From WJMD01 sp964596015 (GTDB taxonomy: Bacteria; Joyebacterota; Joyebacteria; Joyebacterales; Joyebacteraceae), in assembly GCA_964596015.1 (NCBI GenBank), contig CAZQSB010000062.1, forward strand, positions 1 to 11,303: a stretch of 11,303 nt of DNA, written 5' to 3'. The translations under genes were made by a program, and so were the position numbers. Shown here in pieces: positions 7,263 to 11,303 of this stretch (within the stretch, counting starts at the first letter, position 1; the number at the start of each line of letters is the position of its first letter). The notes below the pieces were generated by a model. It made no database searches and was not told the DNA's origin. It worked only from the letters and a program-made list of their open reading frames with translations.

Positions 7263-7819
7263 CAGTCGGGTTCTCCCATGGCGGGGCCGTCGACCTCGAG
7301 CTCGACACCGAGCCCGTCGGCCGTTCTGTTGACGAAGGCGAAATACGCCGCGAGAACGCAGATGTCGTGGATCCCCCGATCGGTGAATCCCGCGTCCCTC
7401 AGGGCCTCGACGTCGTCCCGTTCCATGTCGGCCGGGTTCCTCGTCAGTTTCGTCACATATCGCAGCATGGCCGCGACATCCGGAGGACTTCGCAGCTCCT
7501 CCGGCCGTTCCGTCAGCTCCTCGATGAGACGTTCCGCCGCTTCCCGGGCCCACCCCTCGCGTTCGAGCTCTCTACGGAGCGCCGCCCCGTGGTGGGCCAG
7601 TCAGTAGTGGCACCCGTTGATCCCGGACACGGCCACAGCGATCATCTCCCGCATCGCGCGTGAGAGCGGCCCCTCGCCGAAGGCGATCGTCCGGTAGAGC
7701 TGGATGTGAGCCTCCATGACCTCGGGGCTGCAGGCGTGGATCCCGAGGATGCTCGATCGGGCGGGCCTCCTGAGCTCCTTCTTGAGCGGCCTCGTGGGTT
7801 TGCAGCTGATGTAGCTCAC
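7262..7819 (-). CDS. Selenocysteine-containing AhpD-like peroxidase-related protein (CxxU)
   Basis: AhpD/carboxymuconolactone-decarboxylase-fold protein of the peroxidase-related type, expected to act as a thiol/selenol oxidoreductase. The gene is 186 codons, with an in-frame TGA at 7601-7603 (codon 73). Upstream the frame reads SRAMREMIAVAVSGINGCHY; downstream it reads LAHHGAALRRELEREG and on to GFTDRGIHDICVLAAYFAFVN. Together these match the family pattern CxYCxxHHG, with the second catalytic Cys replaced by Sec (Cys70-His-Tyr-Sec73, then His76-His77-Gly). The C-terminal half is the usual helical bundle tail (NRTADGLG). The start is GTG at 7819 with AGGAG upstream. The true stop is TGA at 7262-7264, overlapping the next ATG. 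Read conventionally, it would be called as two fragments or a pseudogene. Third-position GC bias is maintained across the TGA, which argues against decay. Sec insertion is inferred. Confidence 0.92.
7574..7590 (-). promoter_or_regulatory. SECIS-like hairpin for the AhpD-like Sec73
   Basis: Counting the U of UGA as 1, ACGGGGC (14-20) pairs with GCUCCGU (24-30) through one G-U pair. This gives a 7-bp stem closed by a GGC loop (21-23), or a 5-base CGGCG loop if the last pair opens. Its position and G-rich loop match the msrA element within about two bases, although the loop U of the canonical GGU is replaced by C. Pairing was found by eye. Confidence 0.5.
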
Positions 7820-7839
7820 GGTGGCTCCTGTCAGACGTT

Positions 7840-8106
7840 TCAGATGACGACGACGACCGAGGAGTGCGCCCTCAGGGCTTCGTAGAAGGCGAGGCGCTCC
7901 TCCTCGCTCTCCACCCTCGCCATCACCTTCAGGGACACGTACCGTCCGGTCCTGCTGGCGTTCGACACGCTCACCGACGCGGCCCGCTCGCCGAGAACCG
8001 TGTGGATCGCTTCTCTGAGCGCGTCACGGTCCGGGCCTATGAGACGGTACGACCAGACGCACGGGTAGCGGAGTGCCGCGCGTCTCTCGTTGTCGAATCG
8101 ACGCAT
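7840..8106 (-). CDS. DUF493 (YbeD-like) small regulatory-fold protein
   Basis: An 88-residue protein resembling the DUF493/YbeD family, an ACT-like alpha-beta fold. The pattern is YPCVWSYRLIGPDRDALREAI, then SVSNASRTGRYVSLKVMARV, then LAFYEALRAHSSVVVVI. It parallels YbeD's FPTPFTYKVMG, SSKGNYHSVSITI and LYEELGKIDIVRMVL. YbeD has been linked to lipoate metabolism regulation, but the family role is poorly defined and no lipoate gene is visible here. ATG at 8106 has a modest CGGAG site. It follows the ATL gene by 38 bases, the largest gap in the run, where a candidate promoter lies. It precedes the selenoprotein GTG by 20 bases. Confidence 0.75.
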   Translation of the reverse strand: MRRFDNERRAALRYPCVWSYRLIGPDRDALREAIHTVLGERAASVSVSNASRTGRYVSLKVMARVESEEERLAFYEALRAHSSVVVVI

Positions 8107-8119
8107 TCAGTGCTCCGAC

Positions 8120-8148
8120 AGTTAACCACCAGTCTGAGACCCGGTCAA
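8120..8148 (-). promoter_or_regulatory. Candidate internal promoter before the DUF493/selenoprotein genes
   Basis: On the minus strand TTGACC (8143-8148) and TTAACT (8120-8125) are separated by exactly 17 bases. The -35 box matches five of six consensus positions and the -10 box three of six. It falls in the widest gap of the run, overlapping the ATL stop. A transcript from it would begin only about seven bases before the DUF493 ATG, which leaves little room for a ribosome site. This weakens the call. Confidence 0.25.
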
Positions 8149-8486
8149 GGAACGCCGACTCCCGGTCCCTTCCAACCGAACCGCGCAAGGTCGATGCGCC
8201 CGCGGGCGTCGAACTCGACGCCCTCTGACTCCAGCATCGCTCGCTGCGCCTCAAGTCCTCTCCCGGACGGGAGGCTCACCTCACCGCGAACGTTCACCAC
8301 ACGGTGCCACGGAACGCCGGAGTCCGGCGGAAGCGACGCGAGCGCGTAACCGACCATCCGCGGCGTCACGCCTCCCGTGACCTCGGCGACCTGCCCGTAC
8401 GTCGTGACACGACCCGCTGGAACCAGTGCCACCGTGCGGCGGATCCGCTCGTGCGGACCCTCCGGGCGGCGGGCCGCCTGTCTCAT
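8145..8486 (-). CDS. atl: Alkyltransferase-like protein (ATL, MGMT family without active-site Cys)
   Basis: A 113-residue protein of the O6-alkylguanine-DNA alkyltransferase fold. The active-site motif PCHR reads PWHRVVN here (Trp60), so it cannot accept alkyl groups. Such ATL proteins instead bind O6-alkylguanine, flip the base and hand the lesion to nucleotide excision repair. Supporting features are VPAGRVTTYGQVAEVTG (20s-30s), the DNA-intercalating arginine in VTPRMVGYAL (Arg43), and the SLPSGRG turn after the active site. Its length is right for E. coli YbaZ-type ATL proteins. ATG at 8486 overlaps the preceding stop (ATGA). The Trp for Cys change is the family's defining trait, not a defect. 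Its place beside Mug supports a base-damage repair role. Confidence 0.92.
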   Translation of the reverse strand: MRQAARRPEGPHERIRRTVALVPAGRVTTYGQVAEVTGGVTPRMVGYALASLPPDSGVPWHRVVNVRGEVSLPSGRGLEAQRAMLESEGVEFDARGRIDLARFGWKGPGVGVP

Positions 8487-8950
8487 ACCTCCGTGTCCCT
8501 CGGCGAAGACTCTCTGTCGCCCGATTCTGGGAGAGCGATCTCCCGGAACACATACCAGGCGCCCTTCGAGTCTGTCACGCTCCTCGGCGCCCGGTCGTAG
8601 TAGATCTCGAAGAACCGGCCGCCGGGTGTCTCCACCCTGTAGTAGTCCCGTCCCACGCCGCGCGAACCGCGCAGGCGCGCCCGCTCTGCGTGCTCAGGAC
8701 GCATGTTCCGCGCGGTCCGGCCCCGCCGCTCGTAGTCATGCCATTCGGACAGGAGACGAACGACCTCATAGCGCTCGCCGCGCCAGTGGAAGGCGGACGG
8801 CAGACCGGGTTTCTTCTCGAGCGTCGGACCGGTCGGGAACTCCGGTTCGATCTGCTCGGCGATGAACCTGAGCGCCCGCACCTCGCCCGTCGGGTCCACA
8901 GCTTCCTCCCTCGCTGACGGTCCGTTCCCACCGGACCATCGACACGCCAT
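8483..8950 (-). CDS. DUF6504-like protein
   Basis: A 155-residue soluble protein with a strongly patterned core: LRFIAEQIEPEF, then EKKPGLPSAFHWRGERYEV, LLSEWHDYERRG, ARNMRPEHAERAR, GVGRDYYRVETPGGRFFEIYYDRAP and GAWYVFREI. I recognise this arrangement as resembling proteins annotated DUF6504, which are found in GC-rich bacteria, often near DNA polymerase/ImuA-type mutasome genes. I cannot confirm the match without a search. The small beta-rich core with a WRG turn and two Trp/Tyr clusters could be a nucleic-acid binding fold, but no function is established. ATG at 8950 overlaps the mug stop as TGATG, and its own TGA overlaps the ATL ATG. It is therefore tightly coupled on both sides to repair genes. 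Confidence 0.75.
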   Translation of the reverse strand: MACRWSGGNGPSAREEAVDPTGEVRALRFIAEQIEPEFPTGPTLEKKPGLPSAFHWRGERYEVVRLLSEWHDYERRGRTARNMRPEHAERARLRGSRGVGRDYYRVETPGGRFFEIYYDRAPRSVTDSKGAWYVFREIALPESGDRESSPRDTEV

Positions 8951-9516
8951 CAGCCGCCTTCGCTGAAGGCGGCGCGCCTGAGCTCGCCGAAGAGCTTCGC
9001 CAGGTCGTCCACCTGATAATGCGCGTTGAGCCCGCTCGGGTTGGGAAGGAGCCACAGGCGGGACTTCGCTATGGTCTCCTCCTGAGGGCCGACGCTGACG
9101 TCGCGGCGACCGAACGCCGTTCTGAACGCCGTGATCCCGAGCATGGCGACGTACCTCGGCTCGTATCTGGCCGCCTTGACGGTCAGCGCTCCGAGTCCGC
9201 CCCGCATCTCCGCGTCGGAGAGCTCCTCGGCCCTGGCGGTGGCGCGTCCGACGAGGTTCGTGATGCCGACTCCCCGTTCGAGCAGCTTCCGCTCCTCGAA
9301 CGGCGAGAGCACCTCGTCCGTGAACCCCGCGCCCTCGAGAGCGCGCCAGAACCTGTTCCCCGGACGCGCGAAGTGGTGCCCGACCGCCCCCGAGTAGAGC
9401 CCCGGATTGATGCCGCAGAAGAGCACCTTGAGACCGCGCGCGATGACGTCCGGAACGCGCGCCCCCTCGGCGGCGCGGACCTCCTCGCGACTCGGTTTCC
9501 ACGAGGTCTCGGTCAC
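8950..9516 (-). CDS. mug: G/U mismatch-specific DNA glycosylase (Mug family)
   Basis: Removes uracil or ethenocytosine from mismatches with guanine in double-stranded DNA. The 188-residue protein carries the family-2 uracil-DNA-glycosylase motifs: LFCGINPGLYSG (catalytic Asn37) and LLPNPSGLNAHY (159-167 region, intercalating loop). Between them are GHHFARPGNRFWRAL and GITNLVGRATARAEELS, both typical of Mug/TDG. I chose GTG at 9516, which overlaps the preceding stop as GTGA and has GGGGGAG eight bases upstream. An ATG at 9693 lies deep inside the preceding gene and would add an Arg-rich shadow leader. Length is close to E. coli Mug (168). It is coupled to the GNAT-ASCH-GNAT gene before it and the DUF6504-like gene after it. 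Confidence 0.93.
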   Translation of the reverse strand: MTETSWKPSREEVRAAEGARVPDVIARGLKVLFCGINPGLYSGAVGHHFARPGNRFWRALEGAGFTDEVLSPFEERKLLERGVGITNLVGRATARAEELSDAEMRGGLGALTVKAARYEPRYVAMLGITAFRTAFGRRDVSVGPQEETIAKSRLWLLPNPSGLNAHYQVDDLAKLFGELRRAAFSEGG

Positions 9517-11018
9517 TCGTCCACTCCCCCGCGCGGGTCGCCGTCGTCCGCGGCCCAGCGCCAGATGCCGTCCGGCCCGCGAACCGGGCTCCCCGGCCCG
9601 CTCTCGGAATACCCGGCGAGTTCGAGCGCGTCCCGGCCGGGTCTCGGAGGGCGCTCCCGATGCCTGCTCCAGGGAAGACACATCCTCAGGCATTCACACG
9701 GCATGCCTTCGGCGGAGCCGGGGAAGACGGCGGCAACTGTGAAGCCGCACGACTCGTAGAACCGCCGCGCCCGAGCGTTGCCCGCTCCGCAAAGGAGGTG
9801 CGCGTCCGGTCCCACGTCCCCGATGACATGTTCCACCAGCGTCCTTCCGATGCCCCGACCGACGAGCCGCGGCTCGACGTACAGCCAGGTGATCTCGTCG
9901 TCGTTCACTGTCACGAACCCGACGACCTCGCCATCGACCTTCGCGACATGGGTCTCGCCATCGAAGAACCTGTCGCTCTCGGCGACCTCGGCCATCGGGC
10001 GAAAGGAGACAGCATCACCGAGCGATTCGAGCTCCGCGGGACGAGCGCGATCGTGCACTCTGCAGACGGCCTCCCAATCGCTTCGCTCATACTCGCGGAC
10101 GACGATGTCGCGCGAGCGGTCCCCCGACGGCACCCGTTCGAAGTAGTAGGCAACAAGCTCAGTGTCGGATCCGGGGTCGTCGAAGTAGCTCCGGTGGTTC
10201 CTGCGGAACTCATCGGCGCTGGAGTCCCCTTCGCCCCTCCAGAGACGCTCGGGCAGGTCGCCCCACGTACACAGCTCCATCGCGAGCACGCGGATGGTGG
10301 CCCTTCTCGCCCCGTTCGAATCGAAGACGTCGTATTCCTCGCCGACGAGCAGCACGTCGTCGAACTCGTCCTCGATAAGGTCGACCTCGCCGAGGCGGGT
10401 GACGCTGGCCGTCTTCACCCCGTCGATGATCTCGCGGACGAGACCGTCCGACACGAACCTGATCCTCCGCCTGCGCCGCCGGGCCTCGAGCGGAAGGACA
10501 TCGGCGATGGTCTTCTCGAAGAGGAGTACCTCCAGACGCAGCACGCCCCGTCGATACGAACTCCGCTCGCCGGTCGCCTCGAAGCCCATGCTTCGCCAGA
10601 ACGCGACCGCGCCGGAGTTCGCGGCGAGCACACCGAGCCTCACTCGGGAGGCTCCCCGGGCCCGCATTGTGCCCTCGAGCGACGCGTACGCCTGGCTTCC
10701 GAGCCCTCGGCCGCGCGCGCTCTCTGAGAGAAGAAGCAGTCCGAGAAAGTCCGTGCCGGGACCCGGGTAGTCGCGCAGCAGGTCGGCGCACCCGACGATG
10801 TCCGCTCCCTCGTATAGGAGGAAGACGCGCTTGTCGGCGCGGCTCACTCCGCTCGGGAGTTCGCGCCAGAGGGTGAGTGCTTCTTCGCCCGTAGGTCCCG
10901 CGCCGCTCGTCAGCCGGACGTAGTCCGGAGCGGACCGGAAGACCCGCTGCAGCGCGGCCAGCTGCTGTTCCGAACCTGTCACAGGCTCGAAGCGGATGTC
11001 GCTTTGCTGCTTCATCAC
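9513..11018 (-). CDS. GNAT-ASCH-GNAT three-domain fusion protein
   Basis: A 501-residue protein with three recognisable domains. Residues about 7-170 are a GNAT acetyltransferase (acetyl-CoA loop ARGRGLGSQA at 101-110, then ANSGAVAFWRSMGFEATG). Residues about 185-295 are an ASCH (PUA-like, predicted RNA-binding) domain, with GVKTASVTRLG at 200-210, VGEEYDVFDSNG, and a W..LPERLWRGEGDSS..EF..NHRSYF tail. Residues about 303-448 are a second GNAT (VGRGIGRTLV at 386-395, GNARARRFYESCGF at 412-425). A 50-residue Pro/Gly/Arg-rich tail follows. Both GNAT loops look intact. Substrates are unknown; GNAT with ASCH suggests acetylation connected with RNA or translation, but this is inference. GTG at 11018 is followed directly by ATG at 11015, and either could be the start; GGGGGA lies upstream. 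It is the first gene after the terminator and probably heads the operon. Confidence 0.88.
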   Translation of the reverse strand: MMKQQSDIRFEPVTGSEQQLAALQRVFRSAPDYVRLTSGAGPTGEEALTLWRELPSGVSRADKRVFLLYEGADIVGCADLLRDYPGPGTDFLGLLLLSESARGRGLGSQAYASLEGTMRARGASRVRLGVLAANSGAVAFWRSMGFEATGERSSYRRGVLRLEVLLFEKTIADVLPLEARRRRRRIRFVSDGLVREIIDGVKTASVTRLGEVDLIEDEFDDVLLVGEEYDVFDSNGARRATIRVLAMELCTWGDLPERLWRGEGDSSADEFRRNHRSYFDDPGSDTELVAYYFERVPSGDRSRDIVVREYERSDWEAVCRVHDRARPAELESLGDAVSFRPMAEVAESDRFFDGETHVAKVDGEVVGFVTVNDDEITWLYVEPRLVGRGIGRTLVEHVIGDVGPDAHLLCGAGNARARRFYESCGFTVAAVFPGSAEGMPCECLRMCLPWSRHRERPPRPGRDALELAGYSESGPGSPVRGPDGIWRWAADDGDPRGGVDE

Positions 11019-11065
11019 GTGGTCGGTTCCCCCGAGCCGACGAGCGTTGGCGCTGTTCGTTCCTC

Positions 11066-11074
11066 AGACTACCA
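11066..11074 (-). promoter_or_regulatory. Weak candidate extended -10 element before the GNAT-ASCH-GNAT gene
   Basis: On the minus strand TGGTAGTCT offers TGn plus a -10-like TAGTCT (three of six consensus). It lies between the terminator hairpin and the first gene of the run. No convincing -35 is present; the best at 17-base spacing is TTCGGG. The call rests mainly on position, since a promoter is expected here if the upstream hairpin terminates. Confidence 0.25.
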
Positions 11075-11101
11075 CACACAGGCGCGGTCCCGAAACGAAC
11101 C

Positions 11102-11127
11102 GGACCGGGGCTCACTGGCCCCGGTCC
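11102..11127 (-). terminator. Strong hairpin, probable transcription terminator
   Basis: A perfect 10-bp inverted repeat (GGACCGGGGC, loop of six, GCCCCGGTCC). On the minus strand it is followed by GGTTCGTTTCGG, a T-enriched stretch but not a true poly-T run. It lies 29 bases after the small ORF's stop and 83 bases before the next start, the right place to separate the two minus-strand units. GC-rich genomes often have imperfect U tracts. It could instead be a Rho-assisted pause or an attenuator. Confidence 0.65.
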
Positions 11128-11156
11128 TTACCCACGTCTGGCTTCTGATTCGGAGG

Positions 11157-11213
11157 TCACATGCGGCGTCGGCCGCTCACGGCGAGCACGATCGCGATCA
11201 CGGACTCCTTCAT
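11157..11213 (-). CDS. Putative 18-residue small protein with strong ribosome site
   Basis: The ORF MKESVIAIVLAVSGRRRM begins at ATG 11213, preceded by the ideal site AGGAGG at five-base spacing. It overlaps the stop of the upstream partial gene as ATGA, the same coupling seen elsewhere in the window. The peptide is a short hydrophobic core (VIAIVLAV) ending in a basic SGRRR. It could be a real membrane-associated microprotein, a leader or the remnant of a longer gene. No family is recognisable. The sequence between its stop and the terminator holds no further ORF. Confidence 0.4.
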   Translation of the reverse strand: MKESVIAIVLAVSGRRRM

Positions 11214-11303
11214 GTGTTCCTCCTGACAGCGGGCTGCCGGTCTTCGAGGGTGACCAGCAACAGGTTTCGGCGCGGCCGCGCCAGGTTGAGGCCGAAGCCG
11301 ATC
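11210..11303 (-). CDS. 3' end of an unidentified gene (last 30 residues)
   Basis: The frame is open from the window edge to TGA at 11210-11212 and reads IGFGLNLARPRRN, then LLLVTLEDRQPAVRRNT. Of the three minus-strand frames here, all open, this one has the strong third-position G/C preference of the neighbouring genes (about 26 of 30 codons); the other two do not. It overlaps the small ORF start by four bases. Too little remains to identify the product. Confidence 0.5.
   Translation of the reverse strand, partial: IGFGLNLARPRRNLLLVTLEDRQPAVRRNT
11211..11226 (-). promoter_or_regulatory. Strong Shine-Dalgarno/start context shared with the gene at 3006
   Basis: TCAGGAGGAACACATG, including the ATG, is identical over 16 bases to the start region of the dihydroorotate-dehydrogenase-like gene (3004-3019). 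It is the best evidence that the 18-codon ORF is translated. Confidence 0.5.

Noticed and set aside
7601..7603. AhpD-like gene as two separate genes (one ending at 7601, another starting at 7468).
   Set aside because: The interval 7469-7600 reads in frame as family-like helix (HHGAALRRELEREGW and onward). The second piece lacks a ribosome site, and the two pieces align to one family in order.
9660..10727. Plus-strand open frame opposite the GNAT-ASCH-GNAT gene.
   Set aside because: No motifs and no ribosome site found. The minus strand carries three recognisable domains in one frame.
1..11303. Genome-wide UGA reassignment (to Trp or Gly).
   Set aside because: UGA ends 11 of 14 complete large genes here, often overlapping the next start. 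Trp is encoded by TGG throughout.
1..11303. CRISPR arrays, tRNA/rRNA genes, IS elements or att sites.
   Set aside because: Reading both strands I saw no spaced direct repeats, no tRNA-like cloverleaf with a TTCGA-type arm, no transposase or integrase frame and no terminal inverted repeats. The only strong inverted repeat is the 11102-11127 hairpin.

Overview
The window is a GC-rich bacterial segment with strong GC bias at third codon positions. Every gene I can support lies on the minus strand. From about 11018 down to 1, gaps between genes are 38 bases or less, and six junctions overlap (ATGA, GTGA or TGATG). I read it as one long operon-like run of 15 genes, of which the last (a DMT transporter) is cut by the window start. 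A short upstream block (11157-11303) is separated from it by a strong hairpin terminator at 11102-11127. Gene content (Sec-decoded proteins, a SusB-like GH97, a 2TM protein, a dihydroorotate-dehydrogenase-like protein) would fit a poorly cultured lineage, perhaps in the FCB group. That placement is inference only. UGA is the normal stop of 11 of the 14 complete large genes, so the genetic code is standard.

The main result is two selenoprotein genes that a standard gene caller would break in two. (1) msrA, 901-1704, has an in-frame TGA at 1486-1488 exactly where the catalytic Cys of the GCFWG motif belongs. (2) An AhpD-like peroxidase-related protein, 7262-7819, has an in-frame TGA at 7601-7603 replacing the second Cys of its CxxC motif (GCHYU, then HHG). 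In both, homologous sequence continues without a frame change on both sides. In both, a SECIS-like hairpin with a G-rich apical loop begins within 20 bases after the UGA. Both Sec residues are codon 73. The organism must therefore carry selA/B/C/D elsewhere.

Layout in transcription order (right to left): 3' end of an unknown gene, then an 18-codon small ORF, then the terminator. Next is a DNA-repair-flavoured coupled cassette: a GNAT-ASCH-GNAT fusion, Mug-type mismatch glycosylase, DUF6504-like protein and alkyltransferase-like protein (ATL). Then come a DUF493/YbeD-like protein, the selenoprotein AhpD-like enzyme, a 2H phosphoesterase (LigT-like), a PhzF-like isomerase, thioredoxin-type ArsC, a VOC protein, a secreted GH97 glycosidase, a dihydroorotate-dehydrogenase-like flavoprotein, a 2TM membrane protein, the selenoprotein MsrA with an export-type N-terminus, and the EamA/DMT transporter.

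Functionally the run mixes base-damage repair (Mug, ATL) with thiol/selenol redox defence (MsrA-Sec, AhpD-like-Sec, ArsC). Solute and carbohydrate genes are interspersed. The shared theme of oxidative, alkylation and arsenic stress is an inference from family assignments. I see no tRNA, rRNA, CRISPR array, insertion sequence or phage gene. No gene-free stretch exceeds 300 bases; the longest is 11019-11156.
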